Shown: positions 33,801 through 41,287 of the stretch, piece after piece
Layout: each line of letters begins with the position of its first letter
Position numbering within the stretch: position 1 is the stretch's first letter
Source of the DNA: an uncultured Lachnospiraceae bacterium
GTDB lineage: Bacteria > Bacillota > Clostridia > Lachnospirales > Lachnospiraceae
NCBI GenBank assembly: GCA_947626945.1
Contig: CANQUC010000020.1
Location: 1-41,287, forward strand
Length of the DNA stretch: 41,287 nucleotides
Reading direction: 5' to 3'
Program-made: the position numbers and the translations under genes
Notes under the pieces: generated by a model
The model's input: the letters and a program-made list of their open reading frames with translations, nothing else
Database searches by the model: none
Told to the model about the DNA's origin: nothing

Positions 33801-36621
33801 CTTTATCAAAGATTATCTGTCCGATTTTTTTAAGTCCAGATTTCTGATCCTTGGAATCGTCTTTGCCCTGCTTGCGGCGCTGCTGCTGAACAGGCTGTTT
33901 CAGCTGCAGATCGTCAATGGACAGGATTATCGGGATTCCTTTAATGTGACCATAAAAAAGGAAAGCGTCATTCCCTGTACAAGAGGTTTGATTTATGACT
34001 GCAACGGAGAACTGCTGGCATACAACGAGCTGGTGTATTCCGTGGTCATTGAGGACAACGGGGACTACTCAGATCTGGAAGAAAAGAACAAAACGCTGAA
34101 TCCTGCCCTGTTAAGGCTCTTTGCGATTATTGAAAGCCATGGGGACAGCGTGGTCAGCGATTTTTCCATTGTGCTGAATCAGTCAAACGAGTATGAATTT
34201 ACCGTTTCCGGCAAACAGCGCCGCAACTTTCTTGCCAACGTCTACGGCGTGTCCGTAAAGAAACTGAAAAAAGAGCAGGAAAACGCCACGGCGGCCCAGG
34301 TGATGGAGTATCTGTGCAACAAATCCCACTATGATCTGAAAGAGTCGGAGAACCTGTCCAAAAGCGATATTTTAAAAATCGTCACCATCCGTTTCGGCAT
34401 GACCCAGAACAATTATCAGAAATATATTCCCACAACGGTAGCATCAGATGTGTCCAGCGAAACGGTAGCCATTGTTCTGGAAAACGCGGACAATATTCCC
34501 GGCATCTCCATTCAGGAGGACTCTGTCCGCAGGTACCATGAAGACAGCCAGTACGCTTCCCATATCCTGGGGTATACCGGCAATATCTCCGAGGATGAGC
34601 TGCAGGAGCTGAAATACATTGACGAAAAATATACAGAAAATTATGTGGTGGGCAAGACCGGCATAGAGGCGTCCATGGAATCGGCCCTACAGGGGATTCA
34701 TGGCTCGGAGACCTTTTATGTGGATAACCTGGGAAAGGTTATTCAGGTGGAAGACCGGGTGGATCCGGTGGCGGGAAACGACGTATATCTGACCATAGAC
34801 ATCAAGCTTCAGAAGGTAATCTACAAAATACTGGAGCAGCATGTGGCCGGCCTTCTTTCTTCCAAGATTGTCAATGAAAGCGCGTATGTCACCAGAAAGA
34901 TCGAAAAGAGCGACGACGTGGTGATTTCCATTGACGACGTTTACTTTGCGCTTATCAACAACAATGTGATCGATATGGAGATTCTGTCCAGAGACGGCGC
35001 CTCACCGGTGGAACAGCAGGTTCTCGCGGTGTTTCAGAATAAGCTTCAGGCTGTGAAGCAGCAGATTACGGAACAGATGCAGTCTCCCCAGGCAGCCGCC
35101 AAAAATGATCTGCCGGAAAGCATGCAGAGCTATATGGAGTATATGGAGCAGCGGCTTGTGGAGGACGGGTATATCAGCGGAGACGTTGTGACCAGCGACG
35201 ACACCTATCAGATGTGGAAAGACGGCAAGATCAGCCTGAGAGATTATCTGTTCTACTGCATCGGCCAGAATTGGATCGACGTGACAAAGATATCCTCTCA
35301 GAGCGCCTACGCGGACGCGGATGAGATCTATCACTTTATGCTGCAGTATCTGCTGGAAACCTTTGATACAGACGCGGAATTTCATAAAAAGGTATATGAG
35401 TACATGATCCTGGATCATGAGCTTTCGGGAGAGCAGATCTGCCGGATTTTGGGAGAACAGGGCGCTGTCCAAAAGGATGAGAGCTACAGTAGTCTGACTG
35501 ACGGAAGACTGAGCGCCATCAGTTATATCATCGGCAAGATCAACTCCCTGCAGATTACGCCTGCCCAGCTGGCGCTGGATCCCTGCTCCGCGTCGGCCAT
35601 TGTTACCGACGTGAACACAGGGCAGGTAAAAGCGCTTGTGACCTATCCAAGCTATGACAACAAACGTCTGGCAAACCGCATTGAGAGCAAATATTACAGT
35701 CAGCTGCTGAACGACAAATCCCTGCCGCTGTTTAACAGGGCGACCCAGCAGAAGACAGCGCCGGGATCCACTTTTAAGATGCTGTCTTCCATTGCGGGTC
35801 TGGAGGAAGGCGTGATTACGCCTCAGGAGCTGATCCAGGACGAGGGCAGATTTTTAAAAGTTTCCAATACGCCCAAATGCTGGTATTATCCCCGTTCCCA
35901 CGGAAACCTGAACGTATCCCAGGCCCTGGAGCATTCCTGCAACTATTTCTTCTACGAGGTAGGGTACCGGCTCAGCACCGATGAAAACGGGGAATATGAT
36001 GAAGATCTGGGCATTCAAAAACTGACCAAATATGCCCAGATGTTTGGGTTTGGAGAAAAGTCCGGCGTGGAGATCGAGGAATCGGTTCCCAGCATTTCTC
36101 AGAAATATCCCGTTATGGCTGCCATTGGACAGGCGGAGCACAATTTTTCCACTACGCAGCTGGCAAAATATGTGACGGCTGTGGCAAACAGCGGAACGGT
36201 TTACGATCTGACACTGGTAGACAAGATCATGAATGCCAAGGGCGATCTGCTGGAAAAATTTGAGCCAAAGGTATACTGTCAGACGTCCTTTGCCAGATCC
36301 ACCTGGGACGCGGTACATTCCGGCATGCGGGACATGGCGCTTTCCACCTCTACTCTTCGCAGCCTTCAGGTGGAGGTTGCCGGCAAGACCGGTACTGCCC
36401 AGCAGGATACCACAAGACCAAACCACGCGCAGTTTGTCGGTTACGCTCCTTATGGCGATCCTCAGATCTCCATTGCCGTAAAGGAGGCATACGGATACAC
36501 CTCCGGAAATGCCACCGCGATCGCAAGGGATATTTTAAGCTATTATTTTGGGGAGCGCACGGAAGAGCAGATTGTGACCGGCTCGGCTGTTTTCCCAGGC
36601 AGCGAAGTGATTCACGACTAA
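33769..36621 (+). CDS. mrdA: Penicillin-binding protein 2 (class B) with a large insertion
   Basis: This 950-residue class B transpeptidase works with RodA in side-wall synthesis. It has one membrane helix (about 22-42), a pedestal domain (50-330) and the transpeptidase motifs STFK (S667-K670), SCN (S723-N725) and KTG (K873). A stretch of about 235 residues (about 350-600) separates the start of the catalytic domain (DIKLQKV) from SASAIVTDVNTGQVKALV, where relatives have about 20-25 residues. It contains many charged helices and no recognised motif. ATG 33769 overlaps mreD; TTG 33793 after AGAGAGG may be the real start. Confidence 0.9.
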   Translation: MKQREAVILLSFIKDYLSDFFKSRFLILGIVFALLAALLLNRLFQLQIVNGQDYRDSFNVTIKKESVIPCTRGLIYDCNGELLAYNELVYSVVIEDNGDYSDLEEKNKTLNPALLRLFAIIESHGDSVVSDFSIVLNQSNEYEFTVSGKQRRNFLANVYGVSVKKLKKEQENATAAQVMEYLCNKSHYDLKESENLSKSDILKIVTIRFGMTQNNYQKYIPTTVASDVSSETVAIVLENADNIPGISIQEDSVRRYHEDSQYASHILGYTGNISEDELQELKYIDEKYTENYVVGKTGIEASMESALQGIHGSETFYVDNLGKVIQVEDRVDPVAGNDVYLTIDIKLQKVIYKILEQHVAGLLSSKIVNESAYVTRKIEKSDDVVISIDDVYFALINNNVIDMEILSRDGASPVEQQVLAVFQNKLQAVKQQITEQMQSPQAAAKNDLPESMQSYMEYMEQRLVEDGYISGDVVTSDDTYQMWKDGKISLRDYLFYCIGQNWIDVTKISSQSAYADADEIYHFMLQYLLETFDTDAEFHKKVYEYMILDHELSGEQICRILGEQGAVQKDESYSSLTDGRLSAISYIIGKINSLQITPAQLALDPCSASAIVTDVNTGQVKALVTYPSYDNKRLANRIESKYYSQLLNDKSLPLFNRATQQKTAPGSTFKMLSSIAGLEEGVITPQELIQDEGRFLKVSNTPKCWYYPRSHGNLNVSQALEHSCNYFFYEVGYRLSTDENGEYDEDLGIQKLTKYAQMFGFGEKSGVEIEESVPSISQKYPVMAAIGQAEHNFSTTQLAKYVTAVANSGTVYDLTLVDKIMNAKGDLLEKFEPKVYCQTSFARSTWDAVHSGMRDMALSTSTLRSLQVEVAGKTGTAQQDTTRPNHAQFVGYAPYGDPQISIAVKEAYGYTSGNATAIARDILSYYFGERTEEQIVTGSAVFPGSEVIHD

Positions 36622-36670
36622 AAAAAATACAGGTTTCCTTCCTGATGTGACATTATTTGCATGAGCGGTA

Positions 36671-36679
36671 TGCTATAAC
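36671..36679 (+). promoter_or_regulatory. Possible extended -10 promoter for minD
   Basis: TGCTATAAC (36671-36679) is an extended -10, but no good -35 exists at the right distance. It lies 32 bp before the minD start. The evidence is weak. Confidence 0.35.
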
Positions 36680-36710
36680 AGCATTAACATTGTTCATGGG
36701 AGGAAACAGT

Positions 36711-37502
36711 ATGAGTGAAGTAATCGTGATAACTTCCGGCAAAGGCGGCGTTGGGAAAACGACCACTACCGCCAATCTGGGCGCCGGGCTGGCAAAACTG
36801 GGCAAGAAGACCGTGTTGATCGATACGGATATCGGTCTTCGGAATCTGGATGTGGTGCTTGGACTGGAAAACCGCATCGTGTATCATCTGGTGGATGTGA
36901 TCGAGGGAAACTGCAGGATCAAACAGGCGCTGATCAAGGATAAGCGCTACAACAATCTGTTTCTGCTGCCTTCAGCCCAGACCAGAGACAAGACTGCCGT
37001 AAACCCCCAGCAGATGAAAGAACTGATCCGCCAGTTGAAAGAAGAGTTTGATTATGTGTTACTGGACTGCCCCGCAGGCATTGAACAGGGGTTTCAGAAT
37101 GCCATAGCGGGAGCGGGACGGGCAATCGTGGTCACCACGCCGGAGGTGTCCGCCGTGCGTGACGCGGACCGTGTCATAGGCCTTTTGGAAGCCATGGGCA
37201 TGGAAAGGTGCGATCTGATCATCAACCGCCTGCGGGTGGATATGATCCGCAGAGGAGATATGATGTCTGTGGAGGATGTAGTGGATATTCTGGGCATCGA
37301 TCTCATCGGGGCGGTTCCGGATGATGAAAACATTGTGATCTCCACCAATCAGGGAGAGCCAGTGGTGGGCAATCACACAAAAGCGGGACAGGCTTTTTAC
37401 AATATCTGTGAAAGAATCCTGGGACAGGATGTTCCTCTTATGGATCTGACGGCTAAGCGCAGCTTTTTCGTCCGGTTTACCGGGCTGTTAAGGCGCAGCT
37501 AG
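36711..37502 (+). CDS. minD: Septum site-determining ATPase MinD
   Basis: This 263-residue ParA/MinD ATPase oscillates or localises on the membrane to place the septum. The deviant Walker A SGKGGVGKTT lies at 9-18 (K11 and K16), DTDIGLRNLDVVLGLENRI and DCPAGIEQGF are typical, and the C-terminal membrane-targeting helix is present (about 245-262). ATG 36711 lies 6 bases after GGGAGGA; upstream in-frame codons from 36657 are not needed. minE follows, but no minC is in the window. Confidence 0.95.
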   Translation: MSEVIVITSGKGGVGKTTTTANLGAGLAKLGKKTVLIDTDIGLRNLDVVLGLENRIVYHLVDVIEGNCRIKQALIKDKRYNNLFLLPSAQTRDKTAVNPQQMKELIRQLKEEFDYVLLDCPAGIEQGFQNAIAGAGRAIVVTTPEVSAVRDADRVIGLLEAMGMERCDLIINRLRVDMIRRGDMMSVEDVVDILGIDLIGAVPDDENIVISTNQGEPVVGNHTKAGQAFYNICERILGQDVPLMDLTAKRSFFVRFTGLLRRS

Positions 37503-37517
37503 AAGGGAGAGGGGCAG

Positions 37518-37802
37518 ATGAGACTATTCCGGTTGTTTTCCAGAAAAAAATCCAAATCCATTGCCAAGGAACGGCTGAAGGTGCTGCTCATCTCAGACCG
37601 CGTGGACTGTTCCCCGGAAATGATGGAAATGATCAAAAACGATTTGATCAGGGTGATCTCCAAGTATCTGGAGATTGATGAAAAAGAAACTGACATTCAG
37701 ATTAAGCAGTCGGTTGCCAAAAATCAAAAATGCGGCGGCGCTTCTTTATTTGCGAAAATCCCCATTAAAACAGTCAGGGGACAGCCGGCGTCGCCCAGGT
37801 AA
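37518..37802 (+). CDS. minE: Cell division topological specificity factor MinE
   Basis: This 94-residue protein stimulates MinD ATPase and releases it from the membrane. It has an amphipathic N-terminus (MRLFRLFSRKKSKS), the anti-MinCD region AKERLKVLLISDRVDCSPEM and the topological specificity domain after it. ATG 37518 follows GGGAGAGGGG, 15 bp after minD. Confidence 0.92.
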   Translation: MRLFRLFSRKKSKSIAKERLKVLLISDRVDCSPEMMEMIKNDLIRVISKYLEIDEKETDIQIKQSVAKNQKCGGASLFAKIPIKTVRGQPASPR

Positions 37803-37823
37803 CAATACTGCAGGAAGGAACCT

Positions 37824-38933
37824 ATGCGTACAAAATATCGGATCGAATCTTATCGGTTTAGTTTTATCCTGATGGTAGTGGCCCTTTCCGTCATCGGCAT
37901 CCTGCTGATCGGAAGCGCCGCGCCCGCGCTTCAGGGCAGGCAGATCATCGGACTGATCCTGGGATTGGCCTGTATGATCGTGCTTTCTCTGGTGAATTAT
38001 TCCTTTGTGCTGGTATTTTACCGGATCATGTATATTGTCAATATCGGCCTGCTTCTGATGGTGCGTTTTTTTGGCGAAGCTTCCCACAATGCTCAGAGAT
38101 GGGTTGTAATTGCCGGAATTCAGTTTCAACCTTCAGAATTATGCAAAATTATATTGATTCTGTTTTTTGCACAATATATAATGGAACATGAGGAGGACCT
38201 GAACACACCGAAAACGATCCTGAAGATACTGGCTTTGTTTGCGGTGCCGGCATTTCTTGTACTGGCGCAGCCGGATCTTTCCACAACCATTGTGATCCTG
38301 CTGATTTTCTGCTGTATCATGTTTATTGCCGGCCTCAGCTACAAGATCATCGCGGGAGTGCTGGCGGTAAGCGTTCCCGTCGGCGGCATCCTGTTGTTTC
38401 TTACAGTGAAATTTGGCGCTACATTTTTGAAAGATTACCAGTATGACCGGATTATGGCATGGATCAACCCGGAGGAATATCTGCAGAAAGAGGGGTGGCA
38501 GCAGAATAATTCCCTGATCGCCATCGGTTCCGGTCAGCTTACCGGAAAAGGGCTGAACAACAATGTGATCGGTTCGGTGAAAAACGGAAATTTTATCCCG
38601 GAGCCTCAGACAGACTTTATTTTTTCCATCGCGGGAGAGGAACTGGGGTTTGTGGGGTGTTTTGTAATCATCGCTCTTTTGACGCTGATTGTCATTTCCT
38701 GTCTGATCATGGCCAGGCAGGCCAAGGATCTGGCCGGAAAAATTATCTGTACCGGCATGGCTTCGCTGATCGCTTTTCAGAGTTTTATCAATATCGGCGT
38801 GGCAACGGGTCTGATGCCGAATACAGGCCTCCCGCTTCCCTTTGTCAGTTATGGGCTGACATCCCTTGTTACCTTGTTTATCGGTATGGGGATCGTATTA
38901 AACGTAGGACTTCAGAGAAAAACACATTATTGA
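37824..38933 (+). CDS. rodA: RodA, SEDS-family glycosyltransferase
   Basis: This 369-residue polytopic (about ten helices) SEDS peptidoglycan polymerase of the elongasome pairs with PBP2. It shows the family features NAQRWVVIAGIQFQPSELCK, LAQPDLSTTIVILL, and the C-terminal LPLPFVSYGLTSLV. RodA is preferred over FtsW because it lies beside PBP2 and the mre genes. ATG 37824 follows GGAAGGAA. Confidence 0.93.
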   Translation: MRTKYRIESYRFSFILMVVALSVIGILLIGSAAPALQGRQIIGLILGLACMIVLSLVNYSFVLVFYRIMYIVNIGLLLMVRFFGEASHNAQRWVVIAGIQFQPSELCKIILILFFAQYIMEHEEDLNTPKTILKILALFAVPAFLVLAQPDLSTTIVILLIFCCIMFIAGLSYKIIAGVLAVSVPVGGILLFLTVKFGATFLKDYQYDRIMAWINPEEYLQKEGWQQNNSLIAIGSGQLTGKGLNNNVIGSVKNGNFIPEPQTDFIFSIAGEELGFVGCFVIIALLTLIVISCLIMARQAKDLAGKIICTGMASLIAFQSFINIGVATGLMPNTGLPLPFVSYGLTSLVTLFIGMGIVLNVGLQRKTHY

Positions 38934-38951
38934 GAAAAGGGGGTATTTGCG

Positions 38952-39347
38952 ATGAATATCGGGTTGATCGCGCATGATTCTAAAAAGCGGCTTATGCAGA
39001 ATTTTTGCATCGCCTACAGGGGGATTTTAGTAAAACATGATCTGTTCGCCACCGGCACTACCGGAAGGCTGGTGGAGGAAGTGACCAATCTTCCGGTTTA
39101 CAAATATCTTGCCGGACATTTTGGGGGAGAACAGCAGCTGGGTGTGGAGATCGAGCACAATCGGATCGACCTATTGGTATTTCTGAGAGATCCGCTGGCT
39201 CCCAAACCCCACGAGCCGGATGTAAACAATGTGGTGCGTCTTTGTGATATACACAATATCCCTCTTGCCACCAATGTGGCAACAGCGGAATTACTTGTAA
39301 AAGCAATGGACAGAGGAGATTTGGAGTGGCGTGAAGCATACAGATAA
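38952..39347 (+). CDS. mgsA: Methylglyoxal synthase
   Basis: This 131-residue enzyme turns dihydroxyacetone phosphate into methylglyoxal plus phosphate, a glycolytic bypass under phosphate limitation. The N-terminal IALIAHDSKK-like start (NIGLIAHDSKK), ATGTTGRLVEE, and FLRDPLAPKPHEPDV with the catalytic Asp identify it. ATG 38952 lies 8 bases after AAAAGGGGG. Its last 17 bases overlap the next gene. Its position after rodA is a recurrent arrangement in Clostridia. Confidence 0.94.
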   Translation: MNIGLIAHDSKKRLMQNFCIAYRGILVKHDLFATGTTGRLVEEVTNLPVYKYLAGHFGGEQQLGVEIEHNRIDLLVFLRDPLAPKPHEPDVNNVVRLCDIHNIPLATNVATAELLVKAMDRGDLEWREAYR

Positions 39348-40302
39348 ACTGGTCCGTCTGGTCTGGCTCTGCCTGATTTTGAGCCTTTTTGTCCTGGCCG
39401 GAGGTTGCGGGAGCGTTACCCGCCAGGAGGGAAATCTTGCTTCCTTTGCGCAGGCAGATGAGATTCCTCTTGCCAGAGGAATGGCGGCGGATCTGTGCGT
39501 AGCAAATGAGGATGTGATCCCGCGGCAGGATCTGGAACATGTTCCCGATGCCGCAGGCCTGTTTTCCCTGACAGACCATCAGGTTTTATACGCGAAGAAT
39601 ATCCACCGGCATATGCAGCCGGCCAGCATTACAAAGCTTCTGACGGCGCTGGTGGCGCTGAAATACGGAAACTTAAGCGATCCGGTGCAGGTTTCGGACA
39701 ACGTGCTGATCACGGAATGGGGCGCAAAGCTCTGCGGGTTTGTACCCGGCGAAGAGGGACTTACTCTGGAGGATGCCCTGTACGGCCTTCTGGTCTATTC
39801 CGGAAATGACGCGGGCGTTGTGGTGGCAGAGCATCTTGCCGGCAGTGTGGAAGCCTTTGCGGAGATGATGAATCAGGAGGCCAGGGCCATTGGCGCTACC
39901 CAGACTCATTTTGTCAATCCCCACGGCCTTACTGCGGAAAATCATTATACGACCATTTATGATCTTTACCTGATCTTTTCCAAGCTGATGGAATATCCCA
40001 AGTTTATGGAGATCATCCAGACCCGCTCCTATACTTATACGCGGAAAAGCACAGGGGAAAAGCTTGTATGGGACAATACCAACTGGTTTTTCACAGGCGA
40101 GGCGAAAGCTCCTGAGGGAGTGGCGGTGATCGGAGGAAAAACCGGTACTACGTCTGCGGCCGGCGCCTGTCTGCTGCTGCTGAGCACCCAGGAGTCTACC
40201 GGAAAGCAGTACATATCTGTGGTCATGAATGCGCCTGACAGACCCAATCTGTATCTGGAAATGTCGGATCTGTTAAATGAGATCAACCGTTCCGGTTTGT
40301 AA
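39331..40302 (+). CDS. Serine-type D-alanyl-D-alanine carboxypeptidase lipoprotein
   Basis: This 323-residue DacF/PBP5-like enzyme removes the terminal D-Ala from peptidoglycan stem peptides. An N-terminal signal segment ends in the lipobox-like LAGGC (Cys26), so it is probably membrane anchored by lipid. The active-site motifs are SITK (S99-K102), SGN (S157-N159) and KTG (K270-G272). The start is GTG 39331, overlapping mgsA by 17 bp, so translation is likely coupled. It lacks the C-terminal beta domain and anchor of full-length PBP5, consistent with lipid anchoring. Confidence 0.9.
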   Translation: MKHTDKLVRLVWLCLILSLFVLAGGCGSVTRQEGNLASFAQADEIPLARGMAADLCVANEDVIPRQDLEHVPDAAGLFSLTDHQVLYAKNIHRHMQPASITKLLTALVALKYGNLSDPVQVSDNVLITEWGAKLCGFVPGEEGLTLEDALYGLLVYSGNDAGVVVAEHLAGSVEAFAEMMNQEARAIGATQTHFVNPHGLTAENHYTTIYDLYLIFSKLMEYPKFMEIIQTRSYTYTRKSTGEKLVWDNTNWFFTGEAKAPEGVAVIGGKTGTTSAAGACLLLLSTQESTGKQYISVVMNAPDRPNLYLEMSDLLNEINRSGL

Positions 40303-40321
40303 AAGAAATGCGGGATGGGTA

Positions 40322-40350
40322 TTGTAATTATTGACGAAATATACTATACT
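40322..40350 (+). promoter_or_regulatory. Sigma-A promoter of the P-loop protein gene
   Basis: TTGTAA (40322-40327) and TATACT (40345-40350) are 17 bp apart. A second candidate with TTGACG (40331-40336) and an extended TATGAA 19 bp away overlaps. The start codon is 45 bp downstream. Confidence 0.65.
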
Positions 40351-40395
40351 GATGTTATGAAAGTAGTGCAAAACAAACAAAAGGAGGAGACAGCA

Positions 40396-40815
40396 ATGGT
40401 TCAATTGATCGTAGGGAAAAAAGGGAAAGGAAAAACAAAACATCTGCTTGATAAAGTAAATCAGGATATTAAGTCGGCAAACGGAAACATTGTCTATCTG
40501 GACAAGAGCAATAAGCATATGCACGAGCTGAGCAATAAGGTGCGTCTGATCAATGTATCAGAGTACCATATTGAAAACAGCGACCAGTTTGTGGGCTTTA
40601 TCAACGGAATCATTTCACAGGACTATGACATTGAGCAAATGTTCTTTGACAGCTTTTTAAAGACCGCGCATCTGGAGGGAGCGGACATCACGCCTGTGAT
40701 TACCCGTCTTGTCAGTCTCTCAGAGGCCACCGGGATCAATTTTGTACTGAGTGTTTCCATGGATGAAAGCGAGCTTCCGGAAAGCACGAAACAGTATGTC
40801 CTCATTTCTGTTTAA
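40396..40815 (+). CDS. Small P-loop ATP-binding protein
   Basis: This 139-residue protein begins with a clean Walker A, GKKGKGKT at residues 7-14. AAGGAGG is 8 bases before ATG 40396. The rest is unremarkable and has few hydrophobic stretches, with LDKSNKHMHELSNK and a C-terminal ITRLVSLSEATGINFVLSVS. No clear Walker B is visible. It may be an ATP-binding regulator or kinase-like protein. It has its own promoter and a strong terminator, so it forms a single-gene unit. Function is unknown. Confidence 0.72.
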   Translation: MVQLIVGKKGKGKTKHLLDKVNQDIKSANGNIVYLDKSNKHMHELSNKVRLINVSEYHIENSDQFVGFINGIISQDYDIEQMFFDSFLKTAHLEGADITPVITRLVSLSEATGINFVLSVSMDESELPESTKQYVLISV

Positions 40816-40835
40816 GCAACTACATAGATACCTAA

Positions 40836-40866
40836 AAACAGGAGGGTGTTGCGCACCCTCCTGTTT
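40836..40866. terminator. Bidirectional terminator
   Basis: AAACAGGAGGGTG (40836-40848) pairs perfectly with CACCCTCCTGTTT (40854-40866) over a TTGCG loop, with A and T tracts at either end. It separates the converging P-loop and DUF378 genes. Confidence 0.9.
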
Positions 40867-40870
40867 CTGA

Positions 40871-41089
40871 TTATGACTGCCCTTTTCCAAGAGAAGCAAT
40901 GCGGCCAAAGTAGCTGAGCATATAAAGCCCTACAAGACCTACCACCGCGTAGATGATCCGGGAAAGGAGAGTCATATCCCCAAAGAGAAATTTTACCAGG
41001 TCAAATCCGAAAAATCCGATCAGTCCCCAGTTAATCGTACCTACGATCGCCAGTACCAGAACCGTATAGTCAAGTCCTTTTGAATTCAT
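40871..41089 (-). CDS. DUF378 small membrane protein
   Basis: This 72-residue protein on the minus strand has the DUF378 signature LDYTVLVLAIVGTINWGLIG at the N-terminus and two membrane helices (about 7-25 and 40-58). ATG at 41089 lies 9 bases after AAAGGA on that strand; TTG at 41098 is a longer alternative. It is the only minus-strand gene in the window. Family members have no assigned function. Confidence 0.88.
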   Translation of the reverse strand: MNSKGLDYTVLVLAIVGTINWGLIGFFGFDLVKFLFGDMTLLSRIIYAVVGLVGLYMLSYFGRIASLGKGQS

Positions 41090-41109
41090 CACATTCAATC
41101 CTTTCTTGT

Positions 41110-41287
41110 CATAAGTTCAATGACCGAAATCATATTGGTATGTGGATAGTATGCGCCGACCTGACGGATCTATACGGCATTTTTCTGGATATTACTGGAA
41201 ATCAAACGGAAAGCTTGAGTGAAAAAGTAAATTCCACATGTAAACTTAAATTCCATACTGACGACTAAATTCAACATTTTAGGGTTT
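41110..41287. other. Right-edge intergenic region, possible IS end
   Basis: No protein gene is supported here, and the short plus-strand frame (41080-41268) has no ribosome binding site. The far end carries three imperfect copies of the 12-mer TAAATTCCACAT starting at 41228, 41247 and 41266, exactly 19 bp apart. Such spaced repeats occur in the ends of IS21-type elements. The element, if real, continues beyond the window. No clear minus-strand promoter for the DUF378 gene was found. Confidence 0.4.
41228..41277 (+). repeat. Three 12-bp repeats with 19-bp period
   Basis: TAAATTCCACAT (41228), TAAATTCCATAC (41247) and TAAATTCAACAT (41266) form a regular array. The right limit is unseen because the window ends 10 bp later. 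Confidence 0.6.

Noticed and set aside
41080-41268. 62-residue plus-strand frame at the right edge
   Set aside because: It overlaps the DUF378 start region and the repeat array and has no ribosome binding site.

Overview
The window comes from a Gram-positive Firmicute of class Clostridia, most likely family Lachnospiraceae. The reasons are the gene order (tpiA, gpmI, eno, secG, rnr, smpB, ssrA), the shape/division cluster (radC, mreBCD, PBP2, minDE, rodA, mgsA), strong AGGAGG-type ribosome binding sites, sigma-A promoters often with an extended -10, and the formyl-THF synthetase, FolD and NfnAB-type reductase genes. By eye the GC content is near 50 percent, with one clearly AT-rich accessory stretch (about 16.08-17.50 kb). 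All but one recognisable gene lie on the plus strand.

Region 1 (1-6644): the end of tpiA and its terminator, then a tight operon of two paralogous RimK-like ATP-grasp ligases, a MoxR AAA+ ATPase, a DUF58 protein and a large membrane transglutaminase. This operon sits between tpiA and gpmI, two glycolysis genes that are often neighbours. Region 2 (6674-12054): gpmI, thrC, a small membrane protein, enolase and secG with an unusual Ala/Thr/Glu tail. Region 3 (12149-16068): the RNA quality-control group rnr-smpB, a membrane-anchored helical-repeat protein, and ssrA (tmRNA) with its own promoter and terminator.

Region 4 (16082-17501): an AT-rich accessory patch just downstream of ssrA. It holds an orphan antitoxin-like gene, a PBECR2-type nuclease-like gene with no clear ATG start, and two candidate small RNAs or leaders with promoter and terminator. 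A 13-bp direct repeat flanks the patch. Region 5 (17606-19246): a HExxH metalloprotease-like protein of unknown family, a YbaK-type deacylase and a frameshifted small membrane protein.

Region 6 (19420-30593): a ClpP/TepA-type protease, uppP, ftsK/spoIIIE, fhs, folD, a membrane protein with TPR and sugar-binding-like domains, and the NfnA/NfnB pair, so cell-envelope functions are mixed with one-carbon and redox metabolism. Region 7 (30634-40302): radC, then the elongasome and Min genes (mreB, mreC, mreD, PBP2, minD, minE, rodA), mgsA and a D,D-carboxypeptidase lipoprotein. The MreB has a degenerate phosphate-binding motif, PBP2 carries an insertion of about 235 residues, and minC is missing. 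Region 8 (40322-41287): a small P-loop protein, a bidirectional terminator, a minus-strand DUF378 protein, and at the right edge a 19-bp-period repeat that may be a transposon end.

The best candidates for something undescribed are the tandem ATP-grasp/MoxR/transglutaminase operon, the stand-alone structured RNA at 17253-17360, the HECTH protein, and the post-ssrA accessory patch.
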